From: Archivesica marissinica
Taxonomy: Eukaryota; Mollusca; Bivalvia; Venerida; Vesicomyidae
Assembly (NCBI GenBank): GCA_014843695.1
Contig: CM026390.1
Coordinates: forward strand, 93,953,975-94,017,974
Direction of reading: 5' to 3'
DNA length: 64,000 bases
A program made the translations under genes and the position numbers. Of the stretch, positions 59,501 to 64,000 are shown one piece after another (positions within the stretch are counted from its first letter, which is position 1; each line of letters starts with the position of its first letter). A model generated the notes under the pieces. The model did not search any database. It was not told the origin of the DNA and saw only the letters and a program-made list of their open reading frames with translations.

Positions 59501-62500
59501 CGGATAGATCTTCTAATCTCTGTACTGTATTGTTTGCTATAGGGACAGGGTGTGAGCCAGACAGAGCTGAGGTTTCCGGGTAGATCTTCTAATCTCTGTA
59601 CTGTGTTTCTTGTTATTGGGACAGGGTGTGAGCCAGACAGAGCTCAGGTTTCCGGGTAGATCCTCTAATCTCTGTACTGTGTTGCTTGCTATTGGGACAG
59701 GGTGTGAGCCAGACAGAGCTCAGGTTTCCGGGTAGATCTTCTAATCTCTGTACTGTGTTGCTTGCTATTGGGACAGGGTGTGAGCCAGACAGAGCTCAGG
59801 TTTCCGGGTAGATCTTCTAATCTCTGTACTGTGTTGCTTGCTATTGGGACAGGGTGTGAGCCAGACAGAGCTGAGGTTTCCGGGTAGATCTTCTAATCTC
59901 TGTACTGTGTTTCCTGTTATAGGGACAGGGTGTGAGCCAGACAGAGCTCAGGTTTCCGGATAGATCAGAGACGGAGAGCATACCCTGTATACTGAGACAG
60001 GTCATCATTCCTGAAAGTTTCCCATCAGTCAGTGTCTACAAACACGTTCTTACTGCGGCACTCATTGGTATCTACAAGGAAGTTATTTATTTTTGTTAAG
60101 CAAATTCATAATATTAGACAAATTTCTTACTTGAATGTACAGTCAAACCTGTATTAAGCAGCCAGCCATCAGAATTCCAAGTGACTGCTTAGCACAGGTG
60201 GCTGCTTAATAGAGGTCAAATGTATAATAAAACAACAGACTCGGGGAATCTGGAAACAGGCTGCTTAATACAGGTTGGCTGTTTAATAGAGGTCAAATGT
60301 ATAATAAAACAACAGACTCGGGGAATCTGGAAACAGGCTGCTTAATACATGTTGGCTGTTTAATATGAGTGACCACTAACACAGGTTTGACTGTAGTTCT
60401 ATTGCTACATAAGGGTTCATACATTTTCTGAAAGATCATTTTAAATTCTACAATTGTATGTTGGGGGGCATCCGTTGACGTGTGCTTGCAGTCTTTGACT
60501 GTATGTTCAAATCCCATTAGATGTGTCAAATTATTACACTGAGTAAGCTATCCTGCTGGCTTGCAAAAGGTGTGTGGTTCTACCCGAGTGCCCGTCCATG
60601 CCGGAAATACTGCTTCGAGGAACACCCGGGGTCATGCACCAGCAATAATTGCTGGGGAGTCGCCTAGATGACTTAAGCTGTGGGTGTGACTTTAATCCCC
60701 AAAGATAAAACAAATTCTTTCATACCATCATAATGGCTATGATTCAGTGTTTGAATGTGTTACTCTGAGTAGATAGATAGTTTTATTTTATGCTAATTGA
60801 TGAAATAGTGTTCTATCAGTGAGATATAATCCATATCACTCACTGCATGTCATTCACTGTATTTTGTCGGACTTTTTTTTTTATTATCTCCCTTCCCAAT
60901 ACACTATTCTTCACCGTGTCACACGTGTCATTTAATTTTCACCTGATTTAATTTTCACCGTTTACCTGGCTTCAATGACACTATTTACCTGTATTATTGT
61001 TTTTGTTATGAAACAAATCAAAAGCGAAATACAACTGACAATGTCTCGAATTTTGTCACTGCAAATTGTAACAATAAATCCATTAATGTTTTCATGTATT
61101 TTTCCTCGATTCAACTTTAAATTCAAGATGGCGGCAGATTTGTGTATCGACTCACGACGTATAGTCGTCAATGTATTCATCCGAGCAAAAACACGACGGC
61201 CAGCTATTTTAATTTCTTCATTTTGTGTTTGTTTTTCACCAATTAGCATAAAATAAAAAGAAAATTTGTTTGTTTTGAATGAATATGGAACATATCTCAC
61301 TTTGAAGTGAGAACATTTTCATATTTTCACTCGCGCTATATGAAATTTTCTCACTGAGAAGTGAGAGATATTCCATATTCACTCAAAACAAACAAATATC
61401 CTCTATTTATTCTAGTAAAATAGAATAATTATATGTCTTAATGATAAAACAAATACAAAATCAATGTTAACATAGTACATGTGAGCATTAACGTGCAGAG
61501 TAGATGACTTATAATCAATGTCAACATAGTACATGTGAGCATTAACGTGCAGAGTAGATGACATATAATCAATGTTAACATAGTACATGTGAGCATTAAC
61601 GTGCAGAGTAGATGACATATAATCAATGTTAACATAGTACATGTGAGCATTAACGTGCAGAGTAGATGACATATAATCAATGTTAACATAGTACATGTGA
61701 GCATTAACGTGCAGAGTAGATGACATATAATCAATACCAAGGATAACACAAAAAGAGAGCAACAAAGCTCTCGTATTTCCATTGTGGTCCTTAGAATTAA
61801 TCATATGACATCGGAAAGGCAAATTAGTCAATCAAATTATTGCACAGTGAATTACAGTAACATAGCACATGATTGCATGAATATTTATATAATATCACGG
61901 GGAATTGCCTGACATTGAACAGGTATTTACTAAAACTCAATACATTGGAAATAAAACATTACGGTAAATGAAATAAAAATAACAACCAGATAAAAGGACT
62001 AGATTGATACTGATTGCATAAAATGTTCCTTCACAGATTTTTTAAACTGACTGCGATTACTAATAGATCTAAAATGTGACGGCAACCCATTCCACACCTG
62101 ACAGCCATTATAAGCGAATGATTTCCCCCCAAAACCCTTAACCTTGGGAATGGAATAGCTGTTACTGTCTCTGAAACGAGTTGAATAAGAGTGTACCTCA
62201 TTTGCTAATTTAAAATGCTCATTCAAATAGCTGGGTGCACTATTACAGTGTATCTTATGTGTCATGTTCTTGAGTGTCCTGTTCATTATTCCTATTCACA
62301 GAATATGTGAACACCCAGCTGTTTGATGTGGCCAAGAGATTCCATCATGCTCTGTCGACAGTTGATATATCTGGGTATTCTGAAGCTAAATACAGTAAGT
62401 TACTATGTCATATTTAAATCAATGCATATCTTAATTATTTTTTTAATTATTAGCAATATCCAATTAATGATTTGAGCTGTTCCTTATTTGAAAATCTGTT

Positions 62501-64000
62501 GAACACAGACTTGCCTTATTCTTGTATTCTTGTAGACATCTTGGGAAGATCCGTCGAGTTTTGTGGTTTTTAAAACAAGTGCAAATACCAGGTTTCACAT
62601 GTAATTAAAATCTGAAATTAAGTTTATATTGTATATTGTGACCTCTCTCCAGAATATACACCAAGTTTCCCATGTCATTAACCGGATATTGCCAAATATA
62701 TTTTACTTGTTGATACATTTGTACGGGTGGACTTGTGATATTTGGTTTTGTCCTAAATTATAATTATGTTCTAGGTTGTGTAGTTTGGTCCCAACACGTA
62801 TGTTCTAGATTGTTGGGTTTTGTCCTCAATTGTGTGTTCTAGGTTGTGTAGTTTGGTCCCAACACGTATGTTCTAGATTGTTGGGTTTTGTCCTCAATTG
62901 TGTGTTCTAGGTTGTGTAGTTTTGTCCTAACACTTATGTTCTAGATTGTTGGGTTTTGTCCTCAATTGTGTGTTCTAGGTTGTGTAGTTTTGTCCTAACA
63001 CTTATGTTCTAGATTGTTGGGTTTTGTCCTCAATTGTATGTTCTAGGTTGTGTAGGTTTGTCCTAACACGTATTTTCTATGTACTTGTTTACATCAGCTT
63101 TGTAGGCATCAATACTTTAAAATTTTACCAGAACGGACACACACACGGACATCCAACAATTATGGAATAACCTATCTCAATTTTTAATATCCAAGAATAT
63201 TACTGTTGTGTTCAACCTAGCAGACATATGTTTTGGTAGAACACAAAATTCTAAATCATACAGATGTATAAATTACATTATTATTTTGTGCAAATTTTTA
63301 GAATGAAGTATATGAAAACTATTCCCCATTTCGAGCATTTTAAAAGATACTTAGATATAAGAATTAATCTAGAAAAGGCTATAGCACTGGAAAGAAACAA
63401 ATTAGAGCAACACAATCGGAAATGGTCTCTTTTTTCTTAAATCATGCACTGAACCCCGAGTTTAAAAAGATAGTACATTAATATTGTCAAATGGAAACGA
63501 TCACTTAAACCCAACTACGTTTATGCTTTTTGCTGTTTTTTTCTCCTTGCATTTGTCCATCTATCAAAATGTTAAGGAATGTTGGTACTCTTTCTGTCAA
63601 GGTACATTATTCTCAATCAAAAACATTTGTAAAATACATATATATATATATACATGTTAAATAACTAATACTACATGTAATGCTTAACAATATGTGATAT
63701 CAATGTATGTATAGATGTAATGCATGTATAATATGTATGTATGAATGTATGTATGTTATCTATGTATCAAAATAAAGGAGGTTACCCGATAGGGGCCTCA
63801 CAAAATAAAAAAAAATAAAAAAGAACGGACACAATTTGCAGTGAATCTTAAATGTAAAATAAAATATGTTTCAGAAAATCAGGGCTCTTGTGTAAGTAAC
63901 CCAAACCCTCACTGCCGGTGTGGGGTTGCATCAAAGATGGTGTGTGTGAAGAAGGAGGGACCAAACTGTGGTAGATATTTCTATGGTTGCAGCTCAGGCA
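41507..64000 (+). CDS. ZGRF1: ZGRF1 (GRF-type zinc finger DNA helicase), 14 exons, partial at both ends
   Basis: ZGRF1 is a superfamily 1 5'-3' helicase of homologous recombination and replication-fork repair; its N-terminal DUF2439 domain is shared with yeast Mte1. Exons: 41507-41587, 41986-42127, 42823-42917, 43753-46195, 47634-47732, 47991-48049, 50477-50714, 51413-51489, 52425-52518, 53786-56474, 57823-57928, 59923-60067, 62302-62394, 63875-64000. Phases agree at every junction, giving about 2160 codons. Exons 1-3 give DUF2439 (ILYTHQK, TWHDGIL, AVLYDEKG, LESDRYYILVEEIK, GLKRK). Exons 4-11 are a Ser/Asn/Asp-rich, probably disordered linker with FKRKR, PWFKP and GFKPP motifs. Exons 12-13 give the conserved RQVIIPESF..VYKHVLTAAL..FDVAKRFHHALSTVDIS region, and exon 14 the GRF finger. 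The linker seems longer than in vertebrates. The helicase lies to the right; the exon with the start codon was not identified. Confidence 0.92.
41695..41908 (-). mobile_element. tRNA-derived SINE, family C
   Basis: Minus-strand copy in the ZGRF1 intron between the two DUF2439 exons. It has tail TTGCGAAACAAATTCTTAC, body CTCGAGACTTTATTCC and AGGCAATGTGGAATTTAAAT, and a tRNA-like head ending near 41908 (TGCCACTGTGCTATCACGAC reversed). Confidence 0.85.
41986..42127 (+). CDS. ZGRF1: ZGRF1 exon: end of DUF2439 domain
   Basis: 142 nt after acceptor CATTTTCCAG, ending CATG before GTACAT; phase 0 to 1. It encodes AVLYDEKGCRLDSIHIK and GEQLESDRYYILVEEIKDM. The LYDxKG and GxxLESDRYxIxVEE motifs are diagnostic of ZGRF1/Mte1 N-termini. 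Confidence 0.93.
42146..42601 (+). mobile_element. pogo/Tc1-type MITE copy 2, interrupted by a piggyBac MITE
   Basis: Begins TACAGTCAAACCTGCGTTAG with a second, partial start at 42181, and ends GACAGGTTTGACTATA. The interior matches the copy at 23420-23601 except for the 241-bp piggyBac element at 42233-42473. Confidence 0.82.
42233..42473 (-). mobile_element. piggyBac-type MITE, copy 2 (nested)
   Basis: Reverse orientation, TTAA at both ends, ends CCCATTCAACACCA and GGTGTTGAAAGGG. It is inserted at the TTAA of GTATTAAGCAGCC inside the pogo-type MITE; the empty site is preserved at about 23466-23480. Confidence 0.9.
42823..42917 (+). CDS. ZGRF1: ZGRF1 exon 3 of visible series
   Basis: 95 nt after acceptor TGTTGATTTCAG, ending TCA before GTAAAT; phase 1 to 0. 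It encodes ATGSAVVSSQPQQSAQQTVS then HARCAGLKRKNS. The GLKRK motif occurs at the same place in vertebrate ZGRF1. Confidence 0.85.
43163..43212 (-). mobile_element. LINE 3'-tail fragment
   Basis: CTATCTATCTATCTTCCTCT then AATGTCGAACCCCTCGCGGGG is the reverse complement of the 3' tail of the LINE at 29585-31240, including the GATA-rich end. It lies in the ZGRF1 intron before the large exon. The rest of 42918-43752 has no recognised feature. Confidence 0.82.
43753..46195 (+). CDS. ZGRF1: ZGRF1 large linker exon (814 codons)
   Basis: 2443 nt after acceptor GCATTGCAG, ending CAAA before GTAAGT; phase 0 to 1. It begins GFMPPRMIKQP, continuous with GLKRKNS of the previous exon. The rest is hydrophilic and Ser/Asn/Asp/Glu/Lys-rich with no recognised fold, e.g. 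an acidic patch at 44830-44935 (IENNDDTCEDEDFIGSF). Being open for 814 codons in AT-rich sequence supports real coding. The upstream in-frame ATG at 43723 is intronic. Confidence 0.9.
46800..46972 (+). mobile_element. Possible SINE 3' fragment with (AATA)n tail
   Basis: GGGTCAGGCCACGTGGGTAG, ATTGAGCAAGGCACCTCACA and a terminal AATAAATAAATAAATAAGC suggest the 3' part of a SINE. No second copy is in the window, so the assignment is weak. The remainder of this ZGRF1 intron (46196-47633) shows nothing recognisable; the 69-residue frame at 46430 has no support. Confidence 0.4.
47634..47732 (+). CDS. ZGRF1: ZGRF1 linker exon with FKRKR motif
   Basis: 99 nt after acceptor TTGGTTTTTAG, ending ATAG before GTAAGT; phase 1 to 1. 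It encodes TDDGTTEDPLGDLSLSQVVP and PHPNMLFKRKRIG. The basic FKRKR patch could be a nuclear-localisation or interaction motif (inference). Confidence 0.85.
47991..48049 (+). CDS. ZGRF1: ZGRF1 small linker exon
   Basis: 59 nt after acceptor TTTGTTGCAG, ending TCC before GTAAGT; phase 1 to 0. It encodes KVERGNTKDMDQQQHLSTS. Good splice sites and phase are the main support. Confidence 0.78.
48106..48350 (+). mobile_element. piggyBac-type MITE, copy 3
   Basis: TTAA flanks, ends CCCTTTCAACACCA and TGGTGTTGAATGGG, and the same internal GAGCCGGCTCGTGACGAGCC hairpin as copies 1 and 2. It lies in a ZGRF1 intron. Confidence 0.9.
48566..50455. repeat. 54-56 bp minisatellite, about 34 copies, filling a ZGRF1 intron
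   Basis: Unit GTAGTTAAGAACTCTGGGGC, TTCAGTCACTGCTAGTGGTA, TATATAACACTGGCAT. Variants are AACTCG/AACTCC/CACTGC and TATAGC/TATATAAC. A five-unit block of 278 bp is repeated (GTCACTCCTA at 49251, 49529, 49807). The array ends about 20 bases before the acceptor of exon 50477. Minus-strand frames (VTEAPEVLTTCQCYIPL repeats) are artefacts. Confidence 0.96.
50477..50714 (+). CDS. ZGRF1: ZGRF1 linker exon downstream of the 54-56 bp array
   Basis: 238 nt after acceptor GTATGTTGTAG, ending TCAG before GTACTT; phase 0 to 1. It encodes MNTRLGRYCRGGISSAVVSR, then RTYHNGRLRQNESAYHG, and LVDRQYSPFQGLPDSG. The intronic minisatellite ends about 20 bases before this acceptor. Confidence 0.82.
50715..51412. 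other. ZGRF1 intron, no feature recognised
   Basis: AT-rich intronic sequence between two linker exons. I see no repeat, transposon or open frame of interest. Confidence 0.6.
51413..51489 (+). CDS. ZGRF1: ZGRF1 small linker exon
   Basis: 77 nt after acceptor CTGTCAATTTCAG, ending AAAAAG before GTGAGT; phase 1 to 0. It encodes DLSAKSSPSFYIDWKSNNSQ then NVTTKK. Confidence 0.8.
51540..51690 (+). mobile_element. Family A SINE body/tail fragment
   Basis: CCCGTGCAAGTAAAAGAACC, AGAAGACTCTGGAATGG, ATCATTGCACTATTCTCC and GTCGCTCATATGGGCAACGG match the 3' half of the copy at 56553-56830. The tRNA-like head is absent. Confidence 0.78.
52035..52241. mobile_element. Tc1/pogo-type MITE with 22-bp inverted repeats
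   Basis: Left end TACAGTCTACATCCGCTATG and right end CATAACAGATGTAGACTGTA are inverted repeats with TA at both outer edges. At 207 bp and without coding capacity it is a non-autonomous element, single copy here. Confidence 0.82.
52425..52518 (+). CDS. ZGRF1: ZGRF1 small linker exon with PSPWFKP motif
   Basis: 94 nt after acceptor AATAATTTGTAG, ending ACAG before GTAGCA; phase 0 to 1. It encodes LSEDNPSPWFKPDSDCSAPS then HQMQGPASQMT. Confidence 0.8.
52757..53006 (+). mobile_element. tRNA-derived SINE, family B, reference copy
   Basis: Head TCTAGCGCAGTGGTTAGCAC (A-box), CAACCCGGGTTTGATCC (B-box), body GAAGTATGTGAGATGG and TCCTCCCACACGAATGACC, tail CGAGAGTGATTAATATAAGT then GCAATCGTTGTAAAATAAAT. 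It lies in the ZGRF1 intron before the second large exon. The rest of that intron (53007-53785) holds no recognised feature. Confidence 0.88.
53786..56474 (+). CDS. ZGRF1: ZGRF1 second large linker exon (896 codons) with 9-residue repeats
   Basis: 2689 nt after acceptor TTACTTTCCACAG, ending AAAGG before GTATGT; phase 1 to 2. It begins DEEEEIYRKLYRPRLMYHQD. Codons at 53926-54291 are about 13 tandem 9-residue units of the (R/I)(S/G)(H/D)E(F/Y/N)(T/I)(N/S)Q type. The remainder is acidic and Ser/Asn-rich without a recognised domain, ending KRFNPPAFQSGSFPNKG. The frame upstream to 53671 is intronic. Confidence 0.9.
53926..54291 (+). repeat. In-frame 27-bp coding minisatellite in ZGRF1
   Basis: About 13 full units encoding 9 residues each, for example ARSHEFTNQ, VIGDEYTNQ, ARGHQNISQ, TKSHENISQ. 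The first units (53926-54090) are near-identical in DNA, pointing to recent duplication; later ones have diverged. Confidence 0.92.
56553..56830 (+). mobile_element. tRNA-derived SINE, family A, near full length
   Basis: Head CAGACGGATCTGTCGTCCAG, anticodon-like arm CTGGACTGGTAATCCAG (GGT at the anticodon position), B-box GCAGGTTCGATCC, closing stem CCGTCTG. The body has GTGCACGTAAAAGAACCAGA and GGAGACTCTGG, and the end is TCATATGGGCAACCGGTAGC. The cloverleaf is part of the SINE and has no standalone tRNA 3' context. 56831-57300 has no feature. Confidence 0.88.
57305..57532. repeat. 55-bp tandem repeat, 4 copies
   Basis: Unit TAATGTATGTCGTATTGGTA, ATGGCATCAAGAGGTGCTTC, TATGAGGGAAAGGGT, period 55 (57366, 57421, 57476), in a ZGRF1 intron. 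Confidence 0.95.
57544..57762 (+). mobile_element. tRNA-derived SINE, family C, with 13-bp target-site duplication
   Basis: Head GTCGAGATAGCGCAATGGTA (A-box), GGAGTTTGAGCCC (B-box), body GCATTTAAATTCCACGTTGC, CTCGTGGCGATGG and ATCAGGAATGAGGTC, tail GAGTGATTAATAGAAGTTAT then TTGCGCAATCGAGC. TAATGCATTATAT occurs at 57531-57543 and 57763-57775, bracketing the element. Confidence 0.88.
57823..57928 (+). CDS. ZGRF1: ZGRF1 exon with GFKPP motif
   Basis: 106 nt after acceptor TTTCATTTACAG, ending CCAG before GTATTG; phase 2 to 0. With the previous exon it reads NKGFKPPAVIRAPVANKLLP then SPGQPARHNVHRKVSPNQ, a basic proline-rich linker segment. Confidence 0.85.
58058..58184 (-). mobile_element. Family C SINE 3' fragment
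   Basis: Minus-strand tail and body (TTTTAGCTCTATTGCGAAAC, CTCGAGACCTCATTCC, GAAGAGGCAACGTGG) ending at AAATGCC; the head is missing. 58185-58740 has no other feature. Confidence 0.82.
58745..59975 (+). repeat. 76-bp minisatellite carrying a ZGRF1 splice acceptor and exon start, 16 copies
   Basis: Unit TCTAATCTCTGTACTGTGTT, GCTTGCTATTGGGACAGGGT, GTGAGCCAGACAGAGCTCAG, GTTTCCGGGTAGATCT. GTGTGAGCC recurs every 76 bases from 58789 to 59930. The last copy is the real acceptor and first codons (GQGVSQTELRFP) of exon 59923. Six copies have TATAGGGACA, i.e. keep the AG at the acceptor position; ten have TATTGGGACA. Confidence 0.95.
59923..60067 (+). CDS. ZGRF1: ZGRF1 conserved exon before the GRF finger (true copy of a 76-bp repeat)
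   Basis: 145 nt after acceptor TTTCCTGTTATAG, ending ATTG before GTATCT; phase 0 to 1. It encodes GQGVSQTELRFPDRSETESI, then PCILRQVIIPESFPSVSVYK and HVLTAAL. The LRFP and RQVxIPxxFxSVxxYKxxxxxAL pattern is conserved in ZGRF1 proteins. Its first 36 or so bases and acceptor are the last of 16 tandem copies starting at 58745; only this copy runs into the unique part of the exon. Confidence 0.9.
60138..60395 (-). mobile_element. pogo/Tc1-type MITE copy 3, with internal 77-bp duplication
   Basis: Ends TACAGTCAAACCTG and CAGGTTTGACTGTA. Relative to the copy at 23420 it is inverted and its AGAGGTCAAATGTATAATAA to GGCTGTTTAAT segment is present twice (60211 and 60288). Confidence 0.85.
60540..60715 (+). 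mobile_element. SINE-like element
   Basis: GTGGTTCTACCCGAGTGCCC, CCAGCAATAATTGCTGGGGA, GTCGCC and TGTGACTTTAATCCCCAAAG resemble the 3' part of SINEs common in bivalves (stem, GAAGTCGCC, GACgTTAAACCC end). The family assignment is from memory. Confidence 0.5.
61263..61397. mobile_element. Long inverted-repeat element (MITE-like foldback)
   Basis: TTTGTTTGTTTTGAATGAAT then ATGGAACATATCTCACTT is mirrored by AAGTGAGAGATATTCCATAT then TCACTCAAAACAAACAAA, leaving a loop of about 50 bases that itself contains CACTTTGAAGTGAG-type palindromes. No coding capacity. Confidence 0.75.
61455..61735. repeat. 54-bp minisatellite, about 5 copies
   Basis: Unit AATCAATGTTAACATAGTAC, ATGTGAGCATTAACGTGCAG, AGTAGATGACATAT, period 54 (61567, 61621). 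The period is a multiple of 3, which keeps minus-strand frames open; not a gene. Confidence 0.95.
61999..62286 (-). pseudogene. LINE ORF2 C-terminal remnant flush against a ZGRF1 exon
   Basis: The minus-strand frame encodes APSYLNEHFKLANEVHSYST, RFRDSNSYSIPKVKGFGGKS and FAYNGCQVWNGLPSHFRSIS, then FKKSVKEHF. The APSYL..(S)TR(F/S)....(I)PK......KSF.YNG..xWN.LP motif order is the conserved C-terminus of many animal LINE reverse transcriptase ORFs. The RT core is absent. It stops about 15 bases before the acceptor of exon 62302. Confidence 0.78.
62302..62394 (+). CDS. ZGRF1: ZGRF1 conserved exon, second part before the GRF finger
   Basis: 93 nt after acceptor CCTATTCACAG, ending TACA before GTAAGT; phase 1 to 1. 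It encodes EYVNTQLFDVAKRFHHALST then VDISGYSEAKY, matching the helical LFxLAxxFHxALSxVDIS segment of ZGRF1 homologues. Confidence 0.92.
62765..63080. repeat. 68-bp minisatellite, about 4.5 copies
   Basis: Unit TGTTCTAGGTTGTGTAGTTT, TGTCCTAACACTTATGTTCT, AGATTGTTGGGTTTTGTCCT, CAATTGTG; AGGTTGTGTA at 62773, 62841, 62909, 62977, 63045. It lies in the last ZGRF1 intron in the window. Confidence 0.95.
63120..63825 (+). mobile_element. Decayed LINE 3' end
   Basis: A short frame near 63333-63440 reads EHFKRYLDIRINLEKAIALE then RNKLEQHNRKWSLFS before a stop, resembling the extreme C-terminus of L1/Tx1-type ORF2 (basic helix ending KW). It is followed by a long 3' region with TA- and ATGT-rich stretches and TTACCCGATAGGGGCCTCAC, then a poly(A)-like run AAAATAAAAAAAAATAAAAA at 63804-63823. 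The 5' boundary is uncertain. Confidence 0.55.
63875..64000 (+). CDS. ZGRF1: ZGRF1 exon: start of GRF zinc finger (truncated by window end)
   Basis: 126 nt visible after acceptor AATATGTTTCAG; phase 1. It encodes NPNPHCRCGVASKMVCVKK then EGPNCGRYFYGCSSG. The CxCG..(13)..KEGPN.GR.FY.C pattern is the GRF zinc finger found in ZGRF1, TOP3A, NEIL3 and APEX2. Three putative zinc-binding cysteines are present; the fourth lies past the edge. Confidence 0.93.

Noticed and set aside
61120..61300. 112-residue minus-strand and 93-residue plus-strand frames
   Set aside because: No similarity recognised; mutually antisense in an intron with repeat character.

Overview
The window is eukaryotic and comes from an invertebrate animal, most likely a bivalve mollusc. 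The evidence is spliced genes with GT-AG introns, tRNA-derived SINEs, piggyBac- and pogo-type MITEs and 5'-truncated LINEs. The species is an inference. No prokaryotic gene structure, CRISPR array or virus was seen.

Two real genes are present, arranged head to head. On the minus strand, six coding exons between 24867 and 4779 encode the N-terminus of TEPSIN (ENTHD2), the ENTH-domain accessory protein of the AP-4 coat. The ENTH domain is complete; the rest of the gene lies off the left edge. On the plus strand, fourteen exons from 41507 to the right edge encode ZGRF1, a DNA-repair helicase. The N-terminal DUF2439 domain, a very long low-complexity linker and the start of the GRF zinc finger are present; the helicase domain is beyond 64000 and the first coding exon was not found. 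All visible exon junctions are phase-consistent. Most of the longer open reading frames in the window are artefacts of tandem repeats.

Layout: 1-4468 minisatellite; 4553-4868 SINE and TEPSIN exon 6; 5008-18622 a 40-bp satellite with a 1000-N gap; 18757-20112 a 27/33-bp minisatellite; 20109-24867 TEPSIN exons 5 to 1 among SINEs and MITEs; 24868-31480 transposon remnants including a broken LINE reverse transcriptase; 31480-39165 a large 37/24-bp minisatellite; 39478-41487 smaller arrays; 41507-64000 ZGRF1.

The striking theme is the density of independent minisatellites (more than a dozen) and how often they touch splice sites. One array repeats a ZGRF1 splice acceptor plus the first codons of its exon 16 times. 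Another seems to derive from the TEPSIN exon 5 donor. Two more end about 20 bases before ZGRF1 exons, and one lies inside a ZGRF1 coding exon in frame. A SINE also carries about 14 tandem copies of a B-box-like motif. The two genes have no known joint pathway (AP-4 vesicle traffic versus homologous recombination and fork repair); their proximity may be incidental.
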